Below are positions 1 through 8,321 of a stretch of 21,490 nucleotides of DNA, one piece after another. Origin of the DNA: CAMEON01 sp045602325 (GTDB taxonomy: Bacteria > Bacillota > Clostridia > Oscillospirales > CAG-272); NCBI GenBank assembly GCA_045602325.1, contig JAZSBH010000157.1, positions 1 through 21,490 of the forward strand. The letters are read 5' to 3'. Under the pieces are notes generated by a model. That model was not told where the DNA came from, ran no database searches, and saw only the letters and a list, made by a program, of their open reading frames with translations. How positions within the stretch are numbered: position 1 is the first letter of the stretch; each line of letters begins with the position of its first letter. Made by a program: the position numbers and the translations under genes.

Positions 1-1
1 C

Positions 2-2203
2 GTCGTTATGGAAGTCGGTAAGAAGTACTTCGAGGAGCTCATCGATAAGATGAAGGAAGAAAAGGGCGTTAAGCAGGACGTTGAGCTTACCGCTGACGAT
101 CTCAAGGAGCTTGCTAACCAGTTCAAGGCTGAGTACAAGGCTAAGATCGGCTCTGACTTCCCCTCCGATCCTAAGGAACAGCTCATCGGCGCAGTTAAAG
201 CAGTATTCCGTTCTTGGGATAACCCCAGAGCAAACGTTTACCGCCGCGACAACGATATTCCCTACTCTTGGGGTACCGCTGTAAACGTACAGGCAATGGC
301 ATTCGGTAACATGGGTGAGTACTGCGTAACCGGAGTTGCGTTCACTCGTGACCCCTCTACCGGTGAGAAGAAGCTCATGGGTGAGTTCCTTACCAACGCA
401 CAGGGTGAGGACGTTGTTGCAGGTGTACGTACTCCTATGCCCATTCAGGAAATGGCTAACAAGTTCCCCGCCGCCTTCGAGCAGTTCGTAAAGGTTTGCG
501 AGATCCTTGAGAACCACTACCACGATATGCAGGATATGGAGTTCACCATCGAGAACGAGAAGCTGTATATGCTTCAGACCCGTAACGGTAAGAGAACCGC
601 TCCCGCAGCTCTGCAGATTGCCGTTGATCTCGTAGCCGAGGGTCACAAGACCGAGGAAGAGGCCGTTCTGATGATCGATCCTCGTAACCTCGACACCCTG
701 CTCCATCCCCAGTTCGACGCTAAGGCTCTGAAGGCTGCTACCCCCATAGGCAAGGGCCTGGGTGCTTCTCCCGGCGCTGCCTGCGGTCAGATCGTATTCT
801 CCGCAGAGGATGCTGAGGAATGGAAGAACCAGGGTAAGAAGGTCGTTCTGGTTCGTCTGGAGACCTCTCCCGAGGATATCACCGGTATGAAGGCATCCCA
901 GGGTATCCTGACCGTTCGCGGCGGTATGACCTCCCACGCAGCAGTCGTTGCTCGCGGTATGGGTAAGTGCTGCGTTTCCGGTTGCGGTGAGATCGCTATG
1001 GACGAGGAGAACAAGAAGTTCACTCTGGCCGGTAAGACCTACGTCGAGGGCGACTATATCTCCATCGACGGCTCCACCGGTAAGATTTACGACGGCATCA
1101 TCCCCACCGTTGATGCTGAAATTTCCGGTAACTTCGGTACCATCATGGGCTGGGCTGACAAGTTCCGCACCCTGAAGGTCCGCACCAATGCCGACACCCC
1201 CGCCGACGCCAAGAAGGCTCGCGAGCTGGGTGCCGAGGGTATCGGTCTCTGCCGTACCGAGCACATGTTCTTCGAGGCTGACAGAATCGCCGCTTTCCGC
1301 GAGATGATCTGCTCTGACACCGCCGAGGAGCGCGAGGTTGCTCTGGAGAAGATCCTGCCCTACCAGCAGAGCGACTTCGAGAAGATCTATGAGGCTCTCG
1401 AGGGCACTCCTGTGTGCATCCGTTTCCTGGATCCCCCTCTGCACGAGTTCGTGCCCACCACTGAGGAGGAGATCGCACTCCTGGCCAACACCCAGGGTAA
1501 GACCGTCGAGCAGATCAAGACCATCATCCAGGGTCTGCACGAGTTCAACCCCATGATGGGTCACCGTGGCTGCCGTCTGGCTGTCACCTATCCCGAGATC
1601 GCCGCTATGCAGACCAAGGCCGTGATCCGTGCCGCCATTAACGTCCAGAAGGCTCATCCCGAATGGAAGATGGTTCCCGAGATCATGATTCCTCTGGTTG
1701 GCGAGGTCAAGGAGCTGAAGTTCGTTAAGAACGTCGTGGTTGCTACCGCTGACGCTGAGATCGCAGCTGCAGGTGTCGAGCTCGACTACGAGGTCGGTAC
1801 CATGATCGAGATTCCTCGTGCTTGCCTGACCGCTGACGAGATCGCTCAGAACGCTGACTTCTTCTGCTTCGGTACCAACGACCTGACCCAGATGACCTTC
1901 GGCTTCTCCCGTGACGACGCCGGTAAGTTCCTGACCGCTTACTACGACACCAAGATCTTCGAGAACGATCCCTTCGCTCGTCTCGACCAGACCGGTGTTG
2001 GTAAGCTGATGAACATGGCTTGCAAGGAAGGCCGTGCCAACAACGCCAAGCTGCACATCGGTATCTGCGGTGAGCACGGTGGCGATCCCACATCCGTCGA
2101 GTTCTGCCACGGTCTGGGTCTGGACTACGTGTCCTGCTCTCCCTTCCGCGTGCCGATCGCTCGTCTGGCTGCTGCACAGGCTGCTATCAAGGACAACAAG
2201 TAA
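2..2203 (+). CDS. ppdK: Pyruvate, phosphate dikinase, 5'-truncated by the window edge
   Basis: This enzyme interconverts pyruvate, ATP and Pi with phosphoenolpyruvate, AMP and PPi in the cytoplasm. In anaerobic clostridia it serves glycolysis or gluconeogenesis. The reading frame is open from base 2, and the residues before the first ATG (position 8) fit the family, so the real start lies upstream. About 733 codons are visible against roughly 875 in the family, so about 140 N-terminal residues are missing. Visible landmarks are the phosphohistidine swivelling domain (GGMTSHAAVVARGMG, bases about 922-966, catalytic His in TSHA) and the C-terminal PEP-binding barrel with GHRGCRLAVTYPE, CFGTNDLTQMTFGFSRDD and GICGEHGGDP. 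Codon use is strongly biased to GGT, GCT, GAC and CTG-type codons, as expected for a highly expressed gene. It ends with TAA and is followed by a terminator at 2295-2334. The identification is near certain. Confidence 0.97.
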   Translation, partial: VVMEVGKKYFEELIDKMKEEKGVKQDVELTADDLKELANQFKAEYKAKIGSDFPSDPKEQLIGAVKAVFRSWDNPRANVYRRDNDIPYSWGTAVNVQAMAFGNMGEYCVTGVAFTRDPSTGEKKLMGEFLTNAQGEDVVAGVRTPMPIQEMANKFPAAFEQFVKVCEILENHYHDMQDMEFTIENEKLYMLQTRNGKRTAPAALQIAVDLVAEGHKTEEEAVLMIDPRNLDTLLHPQFDAKALKAATPIGKGLGASPGAACGQIVFSAEDAEEWKNQGKKVVLVRLETSPEDITGMKASQGILTVRGGMTSHAAVVARGMGKCCVSGCGEIAMDEENKKFTLAGKTYVEGDYISIDGSTGKIYDGIIPTVDAEISGNFGTIMGWADKFRTLKVRTNADTPADAKKARELGAEGIGLCRTEHMFFEADRIAAFREMICSDTAEEREVALEKILPYQQSDFEKIYEALEGTPVCIRFLDPPLHEFVPTTEEEIALLANTQGKTVEQIKTIIQGLHEFNPMMGHRGCRLAVTYPEIAAMQTKAVIRAAINVQKAHPEWKMVPEIMIPLVGEVKELKFVKNVVVATADAEIAAAGVELDYEVGTMIEIPRACLTADEIAQNADFFCFGTNDLTQMTFGFSRDDAGKFLTAYYDTKIFENDPFARLDQTGVGKLMNMACKEGRANNAKLHIGICGEHGGDPTSVEFCHGLGLDYVSCSPFRVPIARLAAAQAAIKDNK

Positions 2204-2294
2204 TTCATACTTGTACCTGTACTTGTTATCCAAAACAAAAACCCATAGGTATCCCGCTTCGGCGTGATGCCTGCCAATAAGTCATCAAGACGGA

Positions 2295-2334
2295 CGGGGG
2301 AGGGTGCGATTCTTCGCGCCTTCCTCCGTTTTTT
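2295..2334 (+). terminator. Rho-independent terminator after ppdK
   Basis: A 14-base arm at 2295-2308 pairs with 2315-2328 (three G-U wobbles) around a 6-base loop and is followed by six T residues (2329-2334). It lies 92 bases after the ppdK stop and only 37 bases before the GTG start of the next gene. It is therefore either the ppdK terminator or a leaky/attenuating element upstream of the glycan cluster. Confidence 0.85.
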
Positions 2335-2371
2335 ACATTTTACGCCCTCCGGCAGAAAGGACGAGATTGTT

Positions 2372-4627
2372 GTGAGAAAATATCTGCTTCTTCTATTGGC
2401 TCTTTTGGCACTGACGGTGCTGCTTGCCGCCTGTAACACCGATCCGCAAACCTCCGCTGAGTCGGATACTCGGATCGTGACCGATATACCCACCGAAACG
2501 CCTACGGAAGGCCCTACCGAGGCACTCACCGAGGCAGACACGACACCCGTTGAGACCCAGCTTTATGAGAACGGCGGATTGACTACCGCCGAGCCCATTG
2601 CGGGAAGTGCGGCACTCTCCAAGCCCTATGCCGAGAAGATCACCTCCTCCGACGGCTCTGTGTCTCTGGACAAGGCCGGCGTGACCATGAATTTCAACTC
2701 CCTGTTCTACGGCCACGACAGTGCCATTGATCGTGACCAGTCCCAGTACGGCTGGGTGTTTCTCCTTGCCGTTATGGAGGAGGATCTGTACAAGGGTGAT
2801 TTCTTCGTGGGCGAATTTACCGGTGACCACTACGGCGATATGGTCGTGTATGCCGACGGCACCCTGACGGTCTATCCCGCCGTGGTGAATACCAAAAAAA
2901 CCTTTGAGTACAACGGCAAGACCTACGATTCCATATACGGTGACGAGCAGTCCGACTATACCTTCGGTGAGCCCATTACATACGCCATGGGGCTGACCGA
3001 CGCCACCCTGCGCGGTACGGGGGATTTTGACGGTAACGGTTACAATGATCTGCTCTTCGTCCAAGCCGACGGCACTGTGGTGCTGGGGCTGGTCTCCGAG
3101 GATGGCATTGCTCCCACTGCCGTGGGTACCTATCGCGGCGATTCTGCCAAACTGTACAGTGGCGACGTCAATGCCGATGGAAAATGGGATCTGGTTGTGA
3201 TCGACGGTTACACCGTCACCTCTATGCTGAATACCGGTGAAGGTTTTGCTCCTATTGAGCCCACCACCCTGCCCTTTGCCAACAAATACACCGCCATTGC
3301 TGTGGGGGACGTCAACAACGACCGTTACGCTGACGTTATCTGGTTTGAGGATGAGGAACAGCCGCGTTACCGCACCATGTTCGGTCGTGGTGACGGCTTC
3401 TTCGGCCCCCGTCCCGAGGAATTGGGAGAGGGGAAGGGAAATACCAATCTCTACGCCATCTCCGATCGATCCCGCGCCACTAAGATCACTTGGTTTGCCG
3501 TGGGGGACATGAGCGGTGACGGCGTGGGTGATGTGCTCTTCCATGCGGGAGGCGGCCGCGGCAAAGGTATTTCCTTGGGCATTAACGCCTTTGACCCGCC
3601 TTACGACTACTCCCTCTTCGGAGTCGTCACCGAGGACGGTACCTATAAAATGTTCGCCGGCGGCCGTTGGTACGACCAATCCGAGGCCGTCAAGGATAGT
3701 CTGATCGGTGACGGCTACGGTGACGGCGACCACGTGATGATGTACTTCTCGAAGGACGGCATCATCTGGGATCGATACCTGTCGGGTCCCGCCTTCTACC
3801 TGGGCCTGGAGCAGGGCAAGGACGGATGGGAGGAGATCGGCGAAGGCTGGTGGACCGGCAATACTCTGGAGCCCGAGGTGGTCTACGTGAACGGCGTGTA
3901 CCACATGATCCTCCAATCCAGCGGTGTCACCCAGAGCGGTTGGTACGGCGACTACCTGAATTACGCCTCCTCTACCGATGGTATTCATTTTACCCGCAAG
4001 ACCGACTCTCCCATCATTCTGCCCGAGCCGGGTAAGGACTTTACCCAGTTCAAGGAGGTCTACGGCTTTGAGATCGGCTTCAACCACCACGAGCTGATCT
4101 ACGTCCCCGACGATCCCGACGGAAAGTGCTTCCACCTTTATGCGGGCCATTTCAACAACAACAACTGGGCGGGGTACTTCCGTATCCGCTCGGCCGACCC
4201 CACCTGCTTCTACTGGAGCGAGCGGGAGAGGACCGAGGGATTTTCCCAGATCGGCAACCAGATCGGCTACATTTCCAACTACGACGGTCACGGAAATCGC
4301 CTGTTTTTGCGGATTACCTTCCACGATTACACCGATGAGAACGGCTCTCGCTCGGTTCCCACCCTCCAGTATTCAACCGATGGACTGAACTTCCGGGGCA
4401 CGGGCATCAACCTGGCGGCAGTGGATGTCACCGATCCCGTGACCGAAAATAATCACAACGTCTATTTCCTGGGCTTCTGTACCATCAACGGTACGGGTGA
4501 GATCGAGAAAAATGAGGACGGCAGCTACAAGCTGGTCTACCTGGCCACCACCGCTAACGCCCCCGGCGGAATGCCCATCTTCTGGGCCGAGGCGGGTGTC
4601 GGCGTTCTGAATTTCACGTTAGAGTGA
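2372..4627 (+). CDS. Lipoprotein with FG-GAP/VCBS repeats and a GH43/GH32-like beta-propeller
   Basis: Probably a surface-anchored glycan-binding or glycan-cleaving protein. The GTG start at 2372 is chosen because it follows AGAAAGGA (2354-2361) and gives a complete lipoprotein signal peptide with lipobox LLAAC (Cys21). An in-frame ATG at 2264 has no ribosome site and would make the terminator coding. A Thr/Glu/Pro stalk covers about residues 39-65. Five FG-GAP-like calcium loops follow, for example GDFDGNGYNDL, GDVNADGKWDL, GDVNNDRYADV and GDMSGDGVGDV, between about residues 148 and 389. From about residue 415 the repeats LEPEVVYVNGVYHMI and YASSTDGIHFTRK resemble five-bladed propeller glycosidases (GH43, GH32, GH130 type). 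I cannot assign the catalytic acids. It is the first gene of a four-gene cluster; the next start is 40 bases away. The substrate is unknown. Confidence 0.85.
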   Translation: MRKYLLLLLALLALTVLLAACNTDPQTSAESDTRIVTDIPTETPTEGPTEALTEADTTPVETQLYENGGLTTAEPIAGSAALSKPYAEKITSSDGSVSLDKAGVTMNFNSLFYGHDSAIDRDQSQYGWVFLLAVMEEDLYKGDFFVGEFTGDHYGDMVVYADGTLTVYPAVVNTKKTFEYNGKTYDSIYGDEQSDYTFGEPITYAMGLTDATLRGTGDFDGNGYNDLLFVQADGTVVLGLVSEDGIAPTAVGTYRGDSAKLYSGDVNADGKWDLVVIDGYTVTSMLNTGEGFAPIEPTTLPFANKYTAIAVGDVNNDRYADVIWFEDEEQPRYRTMFGRGDGFFGPRPEELGEGKGNTNLYAISDRSRATKITWFAVGDMSGDGVGDVLFHAGGGRGKGISLGINAFDPPYDYSLFGVVTEDGTYKMFAGGRWYDQSEAVKDSLIGDGYGDGDHVMMYFSKDGIIWDRYLSGPAFYLGLEQGKDGWEEIGEGWWTGNTLEPEVVYVNGVYHMILQSSGVTQSGWYGDYLNYASSTDGIHFTRKTDSPIILPEPGKDFTQFKEVYGFEIGFNHHELIYVPDDPDGKCFHLYAGHFNNNNWAGYFRIRSADPTCFYWSERERTEGFSQIGNQIGYISNYDGHGNRLFLRITFHDYTDENGSRSVPTLQYSTDGLNFRGTGINLAAVDVTDPVTENNHNVYFLGFCTINGTGEIEKNEDGSYKLVYLATTANAPGGMPIFWAEAGVGVLNFTLE

Positions 4628-4667
4628 TCTGCACAAACTTTCAATCAAATATTGAAGGGACATAACC

Positions 4668-5420
4668 ATGATACAAGACCTGCATTCCCATACCTACTAC
4701 TCCTTCTGCGGCAAGGACACCCCCGAGGCCATTGTGGAGGCCGCCATTGCAGGCGGGCTCGACCTGTTTGGCATCACCGACCACAACTACGGCGTCGGGT
4801 ACGCCCGCCACAGTGTCTTTTGCGCGACCGCCAACATGGAATTGAACAACTACGAGCGCACTCTGCGGCGGTACTACGACCACATCAACCTCATCCGTGA
4901 GAAGTATGCCGATCGCATCAACGTTCTGCGCGGCATCGAGATCTGTACCCTTAAGAGCGAGCAGCACCCCAACTTCTGCCTGCCCGAGGGCATGGACATT
5001 TCCTTCTTTGACTACTGCCTGTTGGAGAATCTGGATGCTTCCACCTCTGTGACGGGCGGAGATCTCTTTGCCTACGCCAAGCGTTGCGGAACCCCCGTCG
5101 TTGGCGTGGCGCACACCGACCTCTTTGCCCATATCGCGCGATTGGGCACAGACCCTCTGGATTACTTCAAGCGCATGGCCGACGAGAACATCTTCTGGGA
5201 GATGAACGTCAGCTACGACTCCATCCACGGCTACCGTGAGCACGCTTATTTCCTGGACTTTTTCTCTGCTCCTGAAAAACAGGAGATTATCCGCAAGTCG
5301 GGTGTACGTGTCAGCGTGGGCTTTGATGGTCACCGAGTGGAGGATTATCTGCCCGAGCGTGTGGCGGATTACTGCAAAAAACTGACTGAAATGGGCATTA
5401 AGATGCCCTTTGAAGAGTAA
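4668..5420 (+). CDS. PHP-domain metal-dependent phosphoesterase
   Basis: This is a 250-residue cytoplasmic protein of the PHP (polymerase and histidinol phosphatase) superfamily, whose members hydrolyse phosphate esters with a multi-metal centre. The metal-ligand signature is clear: LHSHTYYS (His6, His8), GITDHN (Asp38, His39), RGIE (Glu91), VAHTD (His149) and GFDGHR (Asp220, His222). The order and spacing match stand-alone PHP hydrolases such as HisJ-type and YcdX-type proteins. There is no signal peptide. The ATG is preceded by GAAGGGA. It lies 40 bases after the propeller lipoprotein and 15 bases before the next gene, so co-transcription is likely. The context suggests a role in sugar-phosphate or nucleotide turnover, but the substrate cannot be read from the sequence. 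Histidinol phosphatase is an alternative, though no other his gene is present. Confidence 0.88.
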   Translation: MIQDLHSHTYYSFCGKDTPEAIVEAAIAGGLDLFGITDHNYGVGYARHSVFCATANMELNNYERTLRRYYDHINLIREKYADRINVLRGIEICTLKSEQHPNFCLPEGMDISFFDYCLLENLDASTSVTGGDLFAYAKRCGTPVVGVAHTDLFAHIARLGTDPLDYFKRMADENIFWEMNVSYDSIHGYREHAYFLDFFSAPEKQEIIRKSGVRVSVGFDGHRVEDYLPERVADYCKKLTEMGIKMPFEE

Positions 5421-5435
5421 GACGGGAGGGAAAAC

Positions 5436-7403
5436 GTGAAACGATCACTGCTTTGTCTGCTCTGCCTGATCCTGACGGTGATGGCCCTGCCTGCTTGCAC
5501 GTCGCAGGGTGAGCCGCCTGCTAACGGTACCTCGGCTTCCACCGAGTCTTCAGTTTTATCCGAGAGCGAGATGCCCACCGAGACCCCCACCGAAGCGCCC
5601 ACCCAATCTGAATCCCAGACAGAGGAGGAATCCACCATGCCTGTCCAGCCTCTGGATATTCAGGAGCGCTATTTTATCTTCCGCATTTGGAACTTCACCG
5701 AGCGCTCCATCAGCACCTTCAAGTCCATCGTGGACACCGTGGCAGCTGACGGCTTCAACGCCATCAAGGTTCACATTCCGTGGTATCGCGTTGAGACCGC
5801 CGCAGGGGTGTACGATTACGCCGTCTTTGACGAGATGATCGATTATGTCGTGAAGGAAAAGGGCCTCAAGGTGGCTGTCTCTCTGGACATGACCCGCCGC
5901 AAGGGAGACACGGTGCTGTCTGAGGATGACATCATGCGCGATCCCAACGGGAGTCTCTGTATGGGCGGCTCAGAAACCGGGGATCGTTTGCAGATCTCCT
6001 TCAACTCCGAAAACGCCGTGGAAAAGTGCGTAGCATTTTACCGCGACGCAGTGGAGCACTACCATGAGCGCTACGGAAACGACGTGTTATTCTATCTCCC
6101 TGCGTTTTCCCAGTACGCCGAGACCGAGTATTGGTGCGCGGGGGAGTACGATTTTTCGGACAACGCCAAAATCGCTTTCCGTGAGTTTTTGAAGGAGCAC
6201 TACAAAACCGTCGAGACCCTGAACGCCGCCCTCGGCACAAGGTACCTTAGCTTTGACGAGGTCATGCCCCCCGCGAGCGGAACATCTGGTGACAGCTTGG
6301 GTCAACTTTGGTACGCGTTCCGCCACGAAAGCCTCAAGGCCGTGGTGGATGTGCTGGCCGACACCCAGAAGGAAGTGGCCGCGGGCACCAAGTTCGCCAT
6401 CCAGCTGGGATGTGTCTATGACACCGCCTCGGTTCTGCGCGGCACCTTCGGTGTGGCGGATCTCTGCGAGAACGTGGATGTCCTCTGGATCGATGACGGT
6501 CCTCTCATGAACCACCACTTCTCCATGGACTATATTCGTTCCATTCTGCCCGCCTCGGTGGAGCTGGCCCAGGAGATCGACGGCCCTCACCAGAACGGCG
6601 CGACCCCCGAGCGGTATCTGGAGCAGGGACTTGTCTGCTTTGAGCGGGGGTGTACCTACGTTAGCGCGGCCAACTGGGGCATCGACGACCATTATAAAAC
6701 CTACCGTCCTGTCTGGCAGGAGATCGCCGCTACCTGGCTGGGTGATGATCCGCCAGCCGTCGTGCAGCCCGAGGAAGAATCGCCTACGATAGAGATTTCC
6801 CTCCTGGAGCTGTTTCGCCGCCGCAATGCAGACAAATTCATCACCGAGTACCGCCGTACATCCAAAAACGGTGAGTTTGTTTCCGTCAAGGTGGTGGATG
6901 ACCTGACCCACGCACTCCCTTCCGAGCCTTCCTTGAGCTATGCCTTCCCCGGTGGCTATTCCACCGAGCAGGGCAAGGGCAACTGGTACTACAAGGCCGT
7001 CACCCGCAAGGGTATGACCGACATGACCTTTGACACCGCCAACGACCGCTGGAAGGGTAGTAGCGAATTTTGCCTGATCTGGGACGGCTCCATGCACCCC
7101 GATACCGAGGACGCCGCACTGGTCTTTAAGGCACCCAAGGACGGCGAGATCGTCTGTAGCTACAGCTTCGCATCCGCCTCGGATCAAGGGGACGGAGTGA
7201 TCCTGTATATACAACACAACGGTGAGGAGGTCTCCATCGGAGACGCCCGAAACGGCGGAATTTTGATCACTGCAGCCACCCCCGTCGACGGCTCGGTCAC
7301 CCTGACGGTTTCCGAGGGAGATGAGATCGCCTTCATCATCAACAAGAACAAGACCACCTCCTACGACGCCACCTCCGCGGCGGTGAGCGTCGAATATACG
7401 TAA
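5436..7403 (+). CDS. Lipoprotein with GH42-like (clan A) TIM barrel
   Basis: Likely an exported beta-glycosidase (beta-galactosidase type) anchored to the outer face of the membrane. It starts at GTG (5436) after GGGAGGG. The signal peptide ends at LPAC (Cys21), followed by a Ser/Thr/Glu/Pro stalk to about residue 68. The barrel begins around residue 78. Segments typical of GH42/GH5-like enzymes are DGFNAIKVHIPWYRVE followed by GVYDY (about 105-127), and FREFLKEHY with LNAALGTRYLSFDEV (about 248-276), which closely resembles the GH42 pattern. AFSQYAETEYW (about 223-233) is a candidate acid/base strand and LAQEIDGP (Glu380) a candidate nucleophile; both are inferences. The last 150 residues look like a beta-sandwich accessory domain. 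It lies 15 bases after the PHP gene and 51 bases before the isomerase gene. The family assignment is to superfamily level and may be a distant GH42 relative. Confidence 0.8.
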   Translation: MKRSLLCLLCLILTVMALPACTSQGEPPANGTSASTESSVLSESEMPTETPTEAPTQSESQTEEESTMPVQPLDIQERYFIFRIWNFTERSISTFKSIVDTVAADGFNAIKVHIPWYRVETAAGVYDYAVFDEMIDYVVKEKGLKVAVSLDMTRRKGDTVLSEDDIMRDPNGSLCMGGSETGDRLQISFNSENAVEKCVAFYRDAVEHYHERYGNDVLFYLPAFSQYAETEYWCAGEYDFSDNAKIAFREFLKEHYKTVETLNAALGTRYLSFDEVMPPASGTSGDSLGQLWYAFRHESLKAVVDVLADTQKEVAAGTKFAIQLGCVYDTASVLRGTFGVADLCENVDVLWIDDGPLMNHHFSMDYIRSILPASVELAQEIDGPHQNGATPERYLEQGLVCFERGCTYVSAANWGIDDHYKTYRPVWQEIAATWLGDDPPAVVQPEEESPTIEISLLELFRRRNADKFITEYRRTSKNGEFVSVKVVDDLTHALPSEPSLSYAFPGGYSTEQGKGNWYYKAVTRKGMTDMTFDTANDRWKGSSEFCLIWDGSMHPDTEDAALVFKAPKDGEIVCSYSFASASDQGDGVILYIQHNGEEVSIGDARNGGILITAATPVDGSVTLTVSEGDEIAFIINKNKTTSYDATSAAVSVEYT

Positions 7404-7454
7404 CCGAATCAAAGGGCAATGTCCTATAAAATTATTTAAATAAGGAGAAAAAAC

Positions 7455-8183
7455 ATGGCAATCGAATACGGACTTCAACTTTTCAGCGTTCGCGACCTGA
7501 CCGACAAGGATCTGGAGGGCGCACTCAAGGCAGTGGCCGAAATGGGCTACAAGTACGTGGAATACGCAGGCTTCTTCGGTCATTCTGCCGAGCAGGTGAA
7601 GGAATGGCAGGACAAGTACGGTCTGCAGTGCAGCGGCACCCACACGGGCTGGGGCGAGATCCTGCCCGAGAACATTGAGGCCACCATCGCCTACCACAAG
7701 ACCATCGGCAACAAGCACATCATCATTCCCGGTGCTGATCTCGGCACACTGGAGAAGATCATCGACTTCTGCGCCGTCATGAACAAGGCACAGCTTCGTC
7801 TGGCGCAGGAAGGTATTTCCCTGGGTTATCACAACCACAGCCACGAGTTCGTGGTCATGCCCTGGGGCTCCACCATCCACTCCGAGCTGGAGAAGCGCGG
7901 CACCTTTGATTTTGAGATCGACACCTTCTGGGCGTTCAATGCTGGCATTGATCCCATCGCCACTCTGGAGCGTCTCTCCGGCCGTGTGAAGGTCATTCAC
8001 CTGAAGGACGGCTTCAAGGGCGGCGCGGGTAAGTCCCTCGGTCAGGGCGAAGCCCCCGTTCTCGCCGTCCGCGAGTACGCCATCACCGCAGGTCTGCGTA
8101 TGGTGGTGGAGAGCGAAGGCTGCGATCCTTCCGGTCTTGAGGAAGTCAAGCGCTGCATTGATTTCCTGAAGGCTCAGGAGTGA
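7455..8183 (+). CDS. Sugar phosphate isomerase/epimerase (AP-endonuclease-2-like TIM barrel)
   Basis: A 242-residue cytoplasmic enzyme of the xylose-isomerase-like TIM barrel family, which isomerises or epimerises sugars or inositol derivatives using a divalent metal. It opens with the family signature YGLQLFSVRDL. Likely metal-site segments are GYHNHSHEF (about 124-132), FEIDTFWA (Asp156), VIHLKDG (His182) and VVESEG (Glu219/Glu221). An AAGGAG ribosome site sits just upstream of the ATG. It is the last gene of the glycan cluster, 51 bases after the GH42-like lipoprotein, and is followed by strong hairpins at 8231-8258 and 8284-8319. It probably processes a monosaccharide released by the lipoprotein hydrolases. 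The exact substrate is unknown, and 2-keto-myo-inositol or 3-ketosugar chemistry is equally possible. Confidence 0.88.
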   Translation: MAIEYGLQLFSVRDLTDKDLEGALKAVAEMGYKYVEYAGFFGHSAEQVKEWQDKYGLQCSGTHTGWGEILPENIEATIAYHKTIGNKHIIIPGADLGTLEKIIDFCAVMNKAQLRLAQEGISLGYHNHSHEFVVMPWGSTIHSELEKRGTFDFEIDTFWAFNAGIDPIATLERLSGRVKVIHLKDGFKGGAGKSLGQGEAPVLAVREYAITAGLRMVVESEGCDPSGLEEVKRCIDFLKAQE

Positions 8184-8203
8184 GAGAACGGAGGAGTGGA
8201 GGA

Positions 8204-8258
8204 CGGGGGGCTCTGCCCCTGACCCCCGCGTAAGAACCCTTTTGAAAAAGGGTTCTTA
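8204..8258. repeat. Intergenic nested-palindrome element (possible interspersed repeat)
   Basis: Two adjacent hairpins. The first is GGGGC-TCT-GCCCC at 8207-8219, with an alternative pairing of CGGGGG (8204-8209) with CCCCCG (8223-8228). The second is a 13-base perfect inverted repeat, TAAGAACCCTTTT at 8231-8243 with its complement at 8246-8258. No T run follows the second hairpin, so it is not a standard terminator. The layout resembles short intergenic repeats I recall from other clostridial genomes; that is memory, not a search. Confidence 0.6.
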
Positions 8259-8283
8259 AGAATCTCCTAAAACTTTTAATAGA

Positions 8284-8319
8284 AAAAGAAGTCACTTTCG
8301 GTTGAGAGTGACTTCTTTT
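8284..8319. terminator. Bidirectional terminator between converging genes
   Basis: AAAAGAAGTCACT (8284-8296) pairs perfectly with 8307-8319, with further pairing into the loop. The A run on one side and T run on the other make it a good terminator in both directions. It sits between the isomerase (+ strand, ends 8183) and the HAD phosphatase (- strand, ends 8322), two bases from the latter's stop. Confidence 0.88.
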
Positions 8320-8321
8320 CG

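Noticed and set aside
2264..2371. Upstream ATG start for the propeller lipoprotein
   Set aside because: No ribosome site before 2264, the extension would translate the ppdK terminator, and it would bury the lipoprotein signal peptide 36 residues inside.
2393..4324. Long - strand open frame (643 codons) opposite the propeller lipoprotein
   Set aside because: It is a shadow of the biased codon use on the + strand: no ribosome site, no recognisable fold, composition rich in Val/Gly/His. The + strand protein has signal peptide and repeat motifs.
6087..8000. 637-codon - strand open frame across two + strand genes
   Set aside because: It spans the gap between two well-supported + strand genes and has no start signal or family features.
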